From: Streptomyces sp. ISL-11 | GTDB lineage: Bacteria; Actinomycetota; Actinomycetes; Streptomycetales; Streptomycetaceae | Assembly: GCF_018614525.1 (NCBI RefSeq) | Contig: NZ_JAGGOL010000028.1 | Coordinates: 1-47,304 of the forward strand | DNA length: 47,304 bases | Direction of reading: 5' to 3' | Part shown: piece after piece, positions 1 through 8,033 of the stretch | How the letters are laid out: each line of letters starts with the position of its first letter | Position numbering within the stretch: position 1 is the stretch's first letter | Translations under genes and position numbers: made by a program | The notes under the pieces: generated by a model | Database searches by the model: none | What the model was told of the DNA's origin: nothing | What the model saw: only the letters and a program-made list of their open reading frames with translations

Positions 1-1179
1 GGCCTCTATGGCGCGGGCGTGCGCCGCGCAGGCGACGACCGCCGCGCCGCCGTCCGGCGCGAGGACGATGAGCCGCTCGCCGTCGGGGACGACCAGCACC
101 GCCTCCGCCACCCGGCCCGCCGCGGTCTCGACCGCGTCCGCGAGCACCCCGAGCGGGTCCGGCGCGGCCGTGGGCTCGCCCGACGGCTCGGTGCCCTCCT
201 CGCCGGACGGCGTGCCCGCGTCGGTCACCGCCTCCGCGACCAGCATCCGGAAGGGCGCGTCCAGCAGCCCGCCGTACAGATCGCCGGCGACGGCCCGCGC
301 GTGGTCGGGCTCGCCGGCGAGCAGCATCCGCAGCACCGCCGCGCCCAGCCGCTGCTCGGCGGCCTGGAGGGCCCGGGAGCGCTCCGTGGTGAGGGTGAGC
401 AGCGCGATCGCGGACTGGACGGCGTAGCGCTCGGCGGTGCCCAGCGGGGCGGCCGTGCCGACGGCCAGGACGCCGCGGGCGCGGCGTCCCGAGCCGAGAG
501 ACTGGAGCTCGACGCGGTCGGCGCCCTCCTCGGCGGGGTCGGTGCCGAGTACGGCGGTCGCGGGCGCGGGCCGTTCCCGCAGCCGTTCGACGTCCCGGGT
601 CAGCCGGGCCGCGCGGCGAGCCGCCCAGTCGGGGGCGGCGGCCACGACAGCGCCCGACGCGTCGTACAGCGCGGCCCAGCCGTCGAGGTGCGCGGCGAGC
701 CGGGACAGCAGGGCGGCGGGTCCCTCGGCGCCGACCGCGGCCCGCGTCAGCTCGCGCTGCGCCTCGAACCCGGCGGTCACCGCGCGGTACTGGTCGGCGG
801 CGATGGCCGCCGAGACGGCCTTGCTGATGGCGAGGAACGGCGTGCGGCGGGGCACCTCCAGCAGCGGCAGCCCCTCGCCCTCGGCCGCCTCGACCAGGGC
901 GCGCGGCACCTGCTCGTAGTTGACGCCGACGGCGAAGCCGAGCCCCACGACCCCGGCGCGGACCAGCCTGCGCACATACGCCCGCATCCCCTCCGGATCC
1001 TCCGCGTCGATCTTCATCGCGGTGATCAGGAGGAGCTCTCCGCCGTCCATCCAGGGCACGGGGTCGACCAGCTCGCTGACGTGCGCCCAGCGGACGGGCG
1101 TGTCCAGCCGGTCCTCCCCCGCGAGCACGGCGAGCTTGAGCGCGGAGTGGTGGACGAGTGAGGCGAGCGTGGGAGGCAT
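1..1179 (-). CDS. PucR-family transcriptional regulator (3' end beyond window)
   Basis: The minus-strand frame is open from ATG at 1179 to the window edge (393 codons), so the C-terminus is missing. The N-terminal part (roughly residues 5-125, with a WAHVSEL...GGELLLITA stretch) matches the PucR N-terminal domain of purine-catabolism-type regulators. A middle GGDEF-like/CdaR region follows, and the PucR C-terminal helix-turn-helix would lie outside the window. Proteins of this family usually act as cytoplasmic activators or repressors of nitrogen-compound catabolism. Its position two genes from gabT suggests it responds to GABA, polyamine or purine metabolites, but that is inference. An imperfect inverted repeat about 92-128 bases upstream of the start could be its own operator. 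Confidence 0.85.
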   Translation of the reverse strand, partial: MPPTLASLVHHSALKLAVLAGEDRLDTPVRWAHVSELVDPVPWMDGGELLLITAMKIDAEDPEGMRAYVRRLVRAGVVGLGFAVGVNYEQVPRALVEAAEGEGLPLLEVPRRTPFLAISKAVSAAIAADQYRAVTAGFEAQRELTRAAVGAEGPAALLSRLAAHLDGWAALYDASGAVVAAAPDWAARRAARLTRDVERLRERPAPATAVLGTDPAEEGADRVELQSLGSGRRARGVLAVGTAAPLGTAERYAVQSAIALLTLTTERSRALQAAEQRLGAAVLRMLLAGEPDHARAVAGDLYGGLLDAPFRMLVAEAVTDAGTPSGEEGTEPSGEPTAAPDPLGVLADAVETAAGRVAEAVLVVPDGERLIVLAPDGGAAVVACAAHARAIEA

Positions 1180-1270
1180 GGCACCTTCGGGAGGGCGTCT
1201 TCGGGCGAGAAGAAGCAGGAGGGGCGGAAGGGTCGGGAGGCGACGACCGCGCCGTCCCGTATGAACGGCT

Positions 1271-1307
1271 GTTCCCGATTCTGCCTCAGTGGAGGAATCG
1301 CCGGGAA
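1271..1307. promoter_or_regulatory. Inverted repeat upstream of pucR-like gene
   Basis: The left arm GTTCCCGATTC (1271-1281) faces GAATCGCCGGGAAC (1294-1307). The two pair over 11 bases, with two extra bases in the right arm. It lies between the pucR-like start (1179) and the stop of the upstream ATPase gene (1333). It could be an operator for the regulator or a terminator of the ATPase transcript. No T-run follows it on the minus strand, which favours an operator. Confidence 0.35.
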
Positions 1308-1332
1308 CGCGAACGACACGGTCCGCCCCCGT

Positions 1333-3531
1333 TCACCGCAGGAGGTCGACCAGTACCGGCGGCGCGCTGGCGCCCCGTACGGACGTCACGGACAGCACCG
1401 CGTGCCCGGCGGGCACCGCGTGCGCCAGCTCCGAGGCGGACCAGCGCTCCCGCTCCACCGTGCGGACGGTCACCGACTGGGCGGTGACCGCCCGGCCCGT
1501 GACCAGCCGCCGGACGATGTGCGAGGCCCGCGTCAGCGGCTCGTGGGCGATGATCTGCCGGTCGGTGACGTCGCGGGTCTCGACCCACTCCTTGCCCCAC
1601 ACCTCCGCGAACCGCGCCCCGTCCCAGGTGGTCACCCCGGAGAACGCCATCCGGCAGCCGACGGAGCCCAGCAGCGCGCTGCGCAGCGTCTCGGGTGCGT
1701 CGTCGAGCGTACGGAGGGTGAGCACGGCCCCGGCGTGGGCCGAGCGCAGCCGCCCGAGGCCGCGGACGGTCTCGGGAGTGACGGCGTGGGTGGCGTCGTC
1801 CAGGACCAGGCAGGCGAACAGGGAGCGGTCGGCGCGGGCGACCGCGCACTCGGTGAACTGGGCCAGGACGAGCCGGGCCAGCATCCGCGACGCCTCCGCG
1901 TGGCCGCGTTCGGGCAGGTCGATCCGCACGCGCAGCGGGTGTTCGAGGGTGCGCAGCGAGAAGGTCCGGCCGGGCCGGGTGGTGTCGAAGAAGCGCGCGA
2001 AGGCGGGCCGGTCGAGGAGCGCGAGCCGGTCGGCGAGCAGGGGGCCGGCGTCGCCGGGGCGGTGCGCCTGCCGTTCGCGCGCGTCCAGTTCCCGGGCGAG
2101 CGCGTCGTGCCCGCCGGCCCGGAGGGCGTCGCGCAGCGCGGCGACGGCGGCGGCCGAGCCGTCGAGGAGCTCGCGCAGTTCGGGGACGGACGGGAAGCGG
2201 CCGTGGACCGCGTGGTACGGGCCGAGGACCTGGGCCAGCGCGGTCGTGGCCCGGCGGCCGCCCTCGCCGGGGAGGGCGGCGGTGAGGTCGCCGACGAGCC
2301 CCTCGGCGAGCACCGCGGCGGCCTCGTCGGGGTCGTCGGTGCCGCCGTACAGATCGAGGTCGTACGCGGAGTCCGGCCGCCCGATGCGCACCACGATGTC
2401 GAACGACTCGTCGGGGGCCAGGCCCGTGCCCGCCGCGCCGACGGCGACGACGGCCGCGCGCCCGGCGAGCGCCTGGAGGCACAGCGACTCCAGGACGGGC
2501 CGGACGAGCCGGTCGGTCTTCCCGCAGCCGGGCGGGCCGACGGCGAGCAGGGAGGTGCCCAGCAGGGCGGGGTCCAGCGCGTAGCCGGCGCCGCGGTGCT
2601 CGTAGGGGTTGCGCGTGTCGTCGGCGGCGGTGCCGATCCGCACCTGCCGGGTGACCAGGTCGTGCTGGGCGGCGCGTACGGGCAGGTCGCGGGCGCCGGA
2701 GGGGTGCGCGCAGGCGGCGGCGCCCTGGCGCAGCACGGTCTCGGTGAAGGAGGCGAGCCGGCCGGGCCGGGTCCGTACGGACTGCCAGGCGCGCTCGATC
2801 CGGGCGTGGTCGACGTCGTTCATCAGCCCGCCGCGGGCCTCGGCCGCCAGCCGTTCGGCGGCGTCGTGGGCACCGGCCGCGCGCAGCTGCGGCCAGTCGG
2901 CGGGGTCCTGGCCGGGGGCGGCGCCGGGCGCGGCGGCCGGGGCGGTGCCGTCGTCGTCCCACAAACGGCGCAGCAGGGGCGTGCCGTAGCGGCGCCAGAC
3001 CTGGGGCCAGCGGCCGAGGCGGCCGAAGACGACGACGAGGGCGCCCAGCCAGAGGACGTAGTAGATGTAGACGGTCCACACGGCGGTCATGCCGCGGTGC
3101 CAGGAGTCGGGCGTCAGGGCCGACAGGGGCCACAGCCAGTAGGGGCCGAGGTAGCCGTTCCACAGCAGCGAGCCGATCAGCCAGCCGCAGAGCAGGGCGA
3201 TGACGGCGCCGCTGAGCAGCTGCCGGCCGGGGAGCCGGCCGGGCTCCTCCGGCGGCTTGGGCCGGTGTCCGTACAGCCAGACGCCCGGGGCGGCGGCGGG
3301 GCGGGGAGTGCGCAGCCAGGTGAGGAAGGGTGACTGGCCGGCCCGCGCGGGCTGCCCGGCCGCCCGGTCATGGAGCTCCGGCGCCGGGGCGGGGCGGGGC
3401 ACCGCGGGCGGCAGGGGCGGCAAGGGGGGCAGGGCGGGTAGCGGCCCCGCGGCGGCCTGGTGCGGCAGCCGGCCGTCCCGTGTGCCGGCGTCCCGTGTAC
3501 CGGGAGAGTCGTATGCGCCCTCGGTGTCCAT
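1333..3531 (-). CDS. Membrane-anchored ATP/GTP-binding protein, actinobacterial, TraG/FtsK-like
   Basis: Protein of 732 aa. I chose the ATG at 3531 because the 50 codons upstream in the same frame are Arg-rich and look non-coding. Residues 25-60 are Pro/Ala-rich. Two hydrophobic segments (about 104-124 and 146-170) are followed by a cytoplasmic ATPase part with Walker A GPPGCGKT at about 332-339 and a hydrophobic strand ending in LDD, a possible Walker B, near the C-terminal third. This layout (two N-terminal membrane helices, then a P-loop domain) resembles type IV coupling-protein/FtsK-like ATPases and is common in Streptomyces as an uncharacterised protein. It is divergent from gabT. No conjugation or secretion partner is visible nearby, so its substrate is unknown. 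Confidence 0.75.
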   Translation of the reverse strand: MDTEGAYDSPGTRDAGTRDGRLPHQAAAGPLPALPPLPPLPPAVPRPAPAPELHDRAAGQPARAGQSPFLTWLRTPRPAAAPGVWLYGHRPKPPEEPGRLPGRQLLSGAVIALLCGWLIGSLLWNGYLGPYWLWPLSALTPDSWHRGMTAVWTVYIYYVLWLGALVVVFGRLGRWPQVWRRYGTPLLRRLWDDDGTAPAAAPGAAPGQDPADWPQLRAAGAHDAAERLAAEARGGLMNDVDHARIERAWQSVRTRPGRLASFTETVLRQGAAACAHPSGARDLPVRAAQHDLVTRQVRIGTAADDTRNPYEHRGAGYALDPALLGTSLLAVGPPGCGKTDRLVRPVLESLCLQALAGRAAVVAVGAAGTGLAPDESFDIVVRIGRPDSAYDLDLYGGTDDPDEAAAVLAEGLVGDLTAALPGEGGRRATTALAQVLGPYHAVHGRFPSVPELRELLDGSAAAVAALRDALRAGGHDALARELDARERQAHRPGDAGPLLADRLALLDRPAFARFFDTTRPGRTFSLRTLEHPLRVRIDLPERGHAEASRMLARLVLAQFTECAVARADRSLFACLVLDDATHAVTPETVRGLGRLRSAHAGAVLTLRTLDDAPETLRSALLGSVGCRMAFSGVTTWDGARFAEVWGKEWVETRDVTDRQIIAHEPLTRASHIVRRLVTGRAVTAQSVTVRTVERERWSASELAHAVPAGHAVLSVTSVRGASAPPVLVDLLR

Positions 3532-3612
3532 CGATGCCCCTTGCCCCCACCAGCCGTCGTGTCGCTGTCGCGTCTCGCGCCGCCGCTCAATGTAATGGCG
3601 GGAGCCCCGCCA

Positions 3613-3627
3613 TGTCCGGTACGGACA
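3613..3627. promoter_or_regulatory. Short palindrome in the ATPase/gabT divergent region
   Basis: TGTCCG and CGGACA are perfect inverted arms separated by GTA. The element lies between the divergent ATPase (start 3531) and gabT (start 3728). It could be a protein-binding site serving either gene. It does not match the ACGGAATC motif found at the other polyamine genes. Confidence 0.25.
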
Positions 3628-3659
3628 AGGCGGCGCGCGCACTTCTCCCGAACGGAACA

Positions 3660-3688
3660 TGCCCGAGGCCGGTGCGCCCACCTAGCCT
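3660..3688 (+). promoter_or_regulatory. Possible gabT promoter
   Basis: TAGCCT at 3683-3688 resembles a Streptomyces -10 box. The hexamer 17 bp upstream (TGCCCG, 3660-3665) is a poor -35, so an activator may be needed. Transcription would start near 3695, leaving a leader of about 33 nt before gabT with GGAG ahead of the ATG. Confidence 0.3.
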
Positions 3689-3727
3689 GCGACTAAAAGT
3701 CCGCGATCTCCCCCCTGGAGCCCACTC

Positions 3728-5077
3728 ATGACCGCACTGACCGGAGGACCGTCCCTCCCCCAGGAGCGCCGCGTCGTCACCGCGATCCCCGGCCCGAAGT
3801 CCCTTGAGCTCCAGGCCCGCCGGCTCCAGACCGTGGCCGGTGGCGTCGGTTCGGTGCTGCCGGTCTTCACCGTGCGCGCCGGCGGCGGCGTGATCGAGGA
3901 CGTCGACGGCAACTCCCTCATCGACTTCGGCTCGGGCATCGCCGTGACCTCGGTGGGCTCCAGCGCGGAGGCCGTCGTGCGCCGCGCGGCCGCGCAGCTC
4001 GCCGACTTCACCCACACCTGCTTCATGGTGACCCCGTACGAGGGCTACGTGGAGGTCTGCGAGCAGCTCGCCGAGCTGACCCCGGGCGACCACGCCAAGA
4101 AGTCGGCGCTGTTCAACTCGGGCGCCGAGGCCGTCGAGAACGCGGTCAAGATCGCCCGCGCCCACACCAAGCGCCAGGCGGTCGTCGTCTTCGACCACGG
4201 CTACCACGGCCGCACCAACCTGACGATGGCGCTCACCGCCAAGAACATGCCGTACAAGCACGGCTTCGGCCCGTTCGCGCCCGAGGTCTACCGCGTGCCG
4301 GTGGCGTACGGCTACCGCTGGCCGACCGGCCCGGAGAACTGTGGCGCCGAGGCGTCCGCCCAGGCCATCGACCAGATCACCAAGCAGATCGGCGCGGAGA
4401 ACGTCGCCGCGATCATCATCGAGCCGGTGCTCGGCGAGGGCGGCTTCATCGAGCCGGCCAAGGGCTTCCTGCCGGCGATCGCGCAGTTCGCGAAGGACAA
4501 CGGCATCGTCTTCGTCGCGGACGAGATCCAGTCCGGCTTCTGCCGCACCGGCCAGTGGTTCGCGTGCGAGGACGAGGGCATCGTCCCGGACTTGATCACG
4601 ACGGCCAAGGGCATCGCGGGCGGCATGCCGCTCGCCGCGGTCACCGGCCGCGCCGAGATCATGGACGCGGCGCACGCAGGCGGCCTCGGCGGCACGTACG
4701 GCGGCAACCCGGTGGCGTGCGCGGCGGCGCTCGGCTCCATCGAGACGATGCGCGAGATGGACCTGAACGGCAAGGCCAAGCGCATCGAGGAGGTCATGAA
4801 GGGCCGCCTCGCCGCGATCGCGGAGAAGTACGACATCATCGGTGACATCCGCGGCCGCGGCGCGATGATCGCGATCGAGCTGGTGGAGTCCGGCACCAAG
4901 ACCCCGAACGCGGCGGCCGCCGGCGCCCTCGCCAAGGCGTGCCACGCGGAGGGCCTGATCGTCCTCACCTGCGGTACGTACGGCAACGTGCTGCGCTTCC
5001 TGCCGCCGCTGGTGATCGGCGAGGACCTGCTCAACGAGGGCCTGGACATCATCGAGGGCGCGTTCGCCCGCCTGTAA
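3728..5077 (+). CDS. gabT: 4-aminobutyrate aminotransferase
   Basis: A 449-aa class III PLP-dependent aminotransferase that transfers the amino group of GABA to 2-oxoglutarate, giving succinate semialdehyde and glutamate in the cytoplasm. Family features are clear: SGAEAVENA at 131-139 (PLP phosphate region), the HGYHGRT loop at about 157-163, the cofactor-binding Asp in VADEIQSG (D265), and the Schiff-base lysine in TTAKGIAGG (K294). The length is usual for GabT. The start is supported by GGAG about 8 bases before the ATG. It stands alone on the plus strand, between the ATPase and a PAP2 gene. No succinate semialdehyde dehydrogenase adjoins it, so that step must use one of the local aldehyde dehydrogenases or a gene elsewhere. 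Confidence 0.95.
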   Translation: MTALTGGPSLPQERRVVTAIPGPKSLELQARRLQTVAGGVGSVLPVFTVRAGGGVIEDVDGNSLIDFGSGIAVTSVGSSAEAVVRRAAAQLADFTHTCFMVTPYEGYVEVCEQLAELTPGDHAKKSALFNSGAEAVENAVKIARAHTKRQAVVVFDHGYHGRTNLTMALTAKNMPYKHGFGPFAPEVYRVPVAYGYRWPTGPENCGAEASAQAIDQITKQIGAENVAAIIIEPVLGEGGFIEPAKGFLPAIAQFAKDNGIVFVADEIQSGFCRTGQWFACEDEGIVPDLITTAKGIAGGMPLAAVTGRAEIMDAAHAGGLGGTYGGNPVACAAALGSIETMREMDLNGKAKRIEEVMKGRLAAIAEKYDIIGDIRGRGAMIAIELVESGTKTPNAAAAGALAKACHAEGLIVLTCGTYGNVLRFLPPLVIGEDLLNEGLDIIEGAFARL

Positions 5078-5179
5078 CTGGCAGTAATGGCGGGATGGGG
5101 TGAAGAACCTGTGCGGGGCGGGTGGTGGACGGGTGATCCGGCTGTCCGGGACGCGCGACCTGCCGTACGGTTTCTGCAG

Positions 5180-6088
5180 ATGAATGCAACACCCCGTCCG
5201 CAGGGGACTGCGGACACCGCCGCGCCGGCGCATCCCCAGTTCCGGCCCGGTCGTGCCATCGCGCACACCACTGGAGCCTTCGGCTCCGGACATCCTCACC
5301 GATCGGATGGCCGCCCGCCCCAAACCCCCCGGGGCGCGCGGCACCCCGGTCCCCACGGCGGCCCCGGAACTTCCCCCCCTGTTCCGGGGCCGCCGGCCTG
5401 TCCTCCGGCCCTTCGCGGCCTCTTCCCCGCCCTGTGCGCGCTGCTGCTGGCGCTCTTCTCCTGGCAGGTCGCCGCGCACGGGCCGGTGCGCGCCCTCGAC
5501 GAGCGGCTCGGGCGCGCGGTGGCCGCCTCGGCGTTCCCCGGCGGCCTCGCCCAGTTCCTCTCCGACCTCGGCAACGCGACCGTCGCCGTGCCCGTCCTGG
5601 TGGCGGCCATGGCCGTGTCGGTGCTGCGGTCCCGCGCGCCCCGCCGGTGGCCGCCGGTGCTCGGCGCCGCGCTCGCGATGGCGGCGGTCCCCGCGCTGGT
5701 GGTCCCGCTCAAGTCCTGGATCGCCCGGCCCGGCCCGCCGGCGATGGCGGCGTCGGGCGCGCACGGCGGCTTCTTCCCCTCGGGCCACACGGCCACGGCG
5801 GCGGTCGCCTACGGCGCGGCGGCCCTGCTCGTGCTCCTCCCGGCCGGCGCTCCGCGCGGCCGCCGGGTGCTCACGGCCGCGTGCGTGGTGCTCAACGCGG
5901 GGGTGGGCATCGGGCTGGTCCGGCGGGGCTACCACTGGCCGCTGGACGTGCTCGGCGGCTGGTGCCTGTCCGGGGTGCTGCTGTGGGCGCTGGCGTCCGT
6001 GCTCACCCGCCCCGCCCGGGGCGGTCCTCGCCGGCCGGACCGGCGGCCGCCTCGTGCATCGACAGCTCCAGGGCCACCGGGTCCGTGA
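5180..6088 (+). CDS. PAP2-family membrane phosphatase
   Basis: Protein of 302 aa from the ATG at 5180. An in-frame GTG/ATG further upstream adds a low-quality extension, and the first 75 residues (Pro/Gly/His-rich) may be partly untranslated. Residues 80-275 hold about five hydrophobic helices. The PAP2 catalytic motifs are present: KSWIARP (178-184), PSGH (200-203) and R...H-x3-D (R248/R249, H252, D256). Such enzymes dephosphorylate lipid phosphates such as undecaprenyl diphosphate or phosphatidate at the outer membrane face. The last 86 bases overlap the 3' end of the convergent hypothetical gene, and the C-terminal tail there (Pro/Arg-rich) is probably not conserved. Confidence 0.85.
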   Translation: MNATPRPQGTADTAAPAHPQFRPGRAIAHTTGAFGSGHPHRSDGRPPQTPRGARHPGPHGGPGTSPPVPGPPACPPALRGLFPALCALLLALFSWQVAAHGPVRALDERLGRAVAASAFPGGLAQFLSDLGNATVAVPVLVAAMAVSVLRSRAPRRWPPVLGAALAMAAVPALVVPLKSWIARPGPPAMAASGAHGGFFPSGHTATAAVAYGAAALLVLLPAGAPRGRRVLTAACVVLNAGVGIGLVRRGYHWPLDVLGGWCLSGVLLWALASVLTRPARGGPRRPDRRPPRASTAPGPPGP

Positions 6089-6479
6089 GCGTGCCCGTAC
6101 CGTCGGGCGGCACGATCCAGCGGACGCCGCCGGAGGCGGGCCGGCCGGGGTGCGGGACCACGATCCAGGTGCCGGGCCCGGCGCCGCGCACCCCGCCGGC
6201 GAGCCAGCCGGCGACGGTTCCCGGAGGTACGAAGAAGCCCAGGCGGCCGCCGCCGAAGTCGGCGAGGACCGGGCCGATCCGGTCGGCGCGGCGGCCGAGG
6301 ACGTCGAGGGCCGGGTAGCCGAGCCCGCTGGGGAGGATCAGGACGTCCCAGACCCGCCCGGCGGGCAGGAGCGACACCCCGAGGGGGTTGCGCTCCCACT
6401 CCCGGCGGCAGATCTCCGGGTCGGGCGCTGCCGAGGCCAGCCATTCCAGTGCGCTCCTCGTCCCCGCGTCGCCACTCAT
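6003..6479 (-). CDS. Conserved hypothetical protein (158 aa)
   Basis: I do not recognise a named family. The protein is soluble, with a Trp/Gly/Pro-rich central part: a segment around RVWDVLILPSGLGYPALDVLG, then GGGRLGFFVPPGT and a hydrophobic strand ending WIVVPHPGR. This pattern recurs in small Streptomyces proteins sometimes annotated as primase/polymerase N-terminal-like, but I cannot confirm that. The ATG at 6479 has GGGAGG six bases upstream. That ribosome binding site lies inside one arm of a strong hairpin (6486-6529), which suggests translational control. The 3' end overlaps the convergent PAP2 gene by 86 bases. Confidence 0.65.
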   Translation of the reverse strand: MSGDAGTRSALEWLASAAPDPEICRREWERNPLGVSLLPAGRVWDVLILPSGLGYPALDVLGRRADRIGPVLADFGGGRLGFFVPPGTVAGWLAGGVRGAGPGTWIVVPHPGRPASGGVRWIVPPDGTGTLTDPVALELSMHEAAAGPAGEDRPGRGG

Positions 6480-6485
6480 GCGATG

Positions 6486-6529
6486 CCTCCCTCTCCGTGT
6501 CCGCTTGCTCTGCGTACACGGAAGGGAGG
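6486..6529 (-). promoter_or_regulatory. RBS-sequestering hairpin in 5' UTR
   Basis: The arms 6486-6500 and 6516-6529 pair over 14 bp with a one-base bulge and a 15-nt loop. In minus-strand RNA the 3' arm contains GGGAGG, the Shine-Dalgarno sequence located 6 nt before the ATG at 6479. The folded form would hide the ribosome binding site. No T-run follows, so a plain terminator for the upstream flavoenzyme gene is less likely. Confidence 0.5.
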
Positions 6530-6616
6530 GCACCGGCCGCGAATCATGACGCGGGTTTCGGGAGCTCGTGGCGCACGCCGTCGCCGGGCCCGGAAGCCGG
6601 CGTGCCCCGGAGTGCG

Positions 6617-8029
6617 TCAGCTGTCGAAGCCCATGCCGACCTTGTCCATGGCCTTGAGCCACAGGTTGCGGCGGCCGCCGTTCTCGTCGGCCCTGGTCAT
6701 CGACCACTGCGTGATGCCGATGCCCAGGGACCGCACCGGCTCCGGCGGGAACGGCAGGGGCTTGGCCCGGACCATCTCCAGCTCGGTCCGCTCGGTGCGC
6801 TCCCCTGCGAGCAGGTCGAGCATGACGTCGGCGCCGAAGCGGCTCGCGCCGACGCCGAGCCCGGTGTAGCCGAGGGCGTAGGCGACGCGGCCGCCGTGCG
6901 CGGTGCCGAAGAACGCCGAGAAGCGCGCGCAGGTGTCGATGGCGCCGCCCCAGGAGTGGGTGAAGCGGATCCCTTCGAGCTGGGGGAAGCAGCGGAAGAA
7001 GTGCTCGGCGAGCTTGCGGTAGGTGGCCGGGTGGTGCTCGTACTCGGAGCGGACGCCGCCTCCGTAGTGGTGGACGATGTCGTAGCCGCCCCACAGGATC
7101 CGGTGGTCGGGCGTGATGCGGAAGTAGTGGAAGTGGTTCGCCGCGTCGCCGAGGCCCTGCCGCCCCTTCCAGCCGATGGCGGCGCGCTGCTCGGCGGTGA
7201 GCGGTTCGGTCATCAGCGCGTAGTCGTAGACCGGGGCGATGTACGGGCGTACCCGCTTGACCAGCGAGGGGAAGGCGTTGGTGCCGAGCGCGGCGTGGCG
7301 GGCGAAGACCCGGCCGTAGGGAGTGCGGACGGCGACGCCGGGGCCGCGCGAGGAGAGCTCGTCGCCGGGGGTGTGCTCGTAGATCCGCACGCCGAGCTCC
7401 AGACAGGCGCGCTTGAGGCCCCAGGCGAGCTTGGCGGGGTGCAGCATGGCGACGCCCGTGCGGTCCCAGAGGCCGGCCAGGAAGGTCGGGGAGTCGACCT
7501 CGGTGCGCAGGGCGTCGCGGTCGAGGTACTCGTAGTCGGGCAGCCCGAGGGCGGTGACCTCCGCCGCGGCCTCGCGGAGTTCGGTGACCTGGTGGGGGGC
7601 GGTGGCGATGTCGATCTCGCCGGTGCGCTCGAAGTCGCAGTCGATGCCGTGGCGGGCGAGGGCTGCCTCGATCTCGTCGAGGTTGCGGCGGCCGAGCCGC
7701 TCCAGGGTGGTGAGCTCGCCGGGCCAGCGGGACTGGCCGTTGGCCCAGCCGTGGGTGAGGGAGGAGGAGCAGAAGCCGCCGTTGCGGCCGGAGGCCGCCC
7801 AGGCGACCTCCTGGGCCTCGATGAGGACGACGTCGCGGGCGGGGTCGCGCTCCTTGGCGAGGAGCGCGGTCCACAGCCCGGAGTAGCCGCCGCCGACGAC
7901 GAGCAGGTCGCAGCGCTCGTCACCGACAAGGGCGGGGAGTGCCTCCGGCCGGGAGGGGTCGTCGAGCCAGTAGGGCCGGGGGGCGGCGTCGGAGAGTGAT
8001 TGTGCAGGGTTCATGGCACGAGGGGCCAT
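6617..8029 (-). CDS. FAD-dependent oxidoreductase, gamma-glutamylputrescine oxidase-like
   Basis: Protein of 470 aa. The ATG at 8029 is chosen because AAGGAG lies about 8 bases upstream; another ATG at 8014 is possible. It is a DAO-superfamily flavoenzyme with a Rossmann dinucleotide motif VVGGGYSG (44-51), an acidic ribose-binding strand end (LIEAQE) and ASGRNGGF (79-86), typical of the PuuB/glycine oxidase-like branch. It follows potC by 4 bases in the same operon as the polyamine transporter. A role in oxidising putrescine or gamma-glutamylputrescine to the aldehyde therefore fits, with H2O2 as by-product. The aldehyde would go to the dehydrogenase at 12391-13905. The exact substrate cannot be read from sequence. 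Confidence 0.85.
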   Translation of the reverse strand: MAPRAMNPAQSLSDAAPRPYWLDDPSRPEALPALVGDERCDLLVVGGGYSGLWTALLAKERDPARDVVLIEAQEVAWAASGRNGGFCSSSLTHGWANGQSRWPGELTTLERLGRRNLDEIEAALARHGIDCDFERTGEIDIATAPHQVTELREAAAEVTALGLPDYEYLDRDALRTEVDSPTFLAGLWDRTGVAMLHPAKLAWGLKRACLELGVRIYEHTPGDELSSRGPGVAVRTPYGRVFARHAALGTNAFPSLVKRVRPYIAPVYDYALMTEPLTAEQRAAIGWKGRQGLGDAANHFHYFRITPDHRILWGGYDIVHHYGGGVRSEYEHHPATYRKLAEHFFRCFPQLEGIRFTHSWGGAIDTCARFSAFFGTAHGGRVAYALGYTGLGVGASRFGADVMLDLLAGERTERTELEMVRAKPLPFPPEPVRSLGIGITQWSMTRADENGGRRNLWLKAMDKVGMGFDS

Positions 8030-8033
8030 GTTC

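Noticed and set aside
5087..5179. Longer N-terminus for the PAP2 phosphatase
   Set aside because: The extra 31 residues have no family character and no ribosome binding site; the ATG at 5180 is at least as good.
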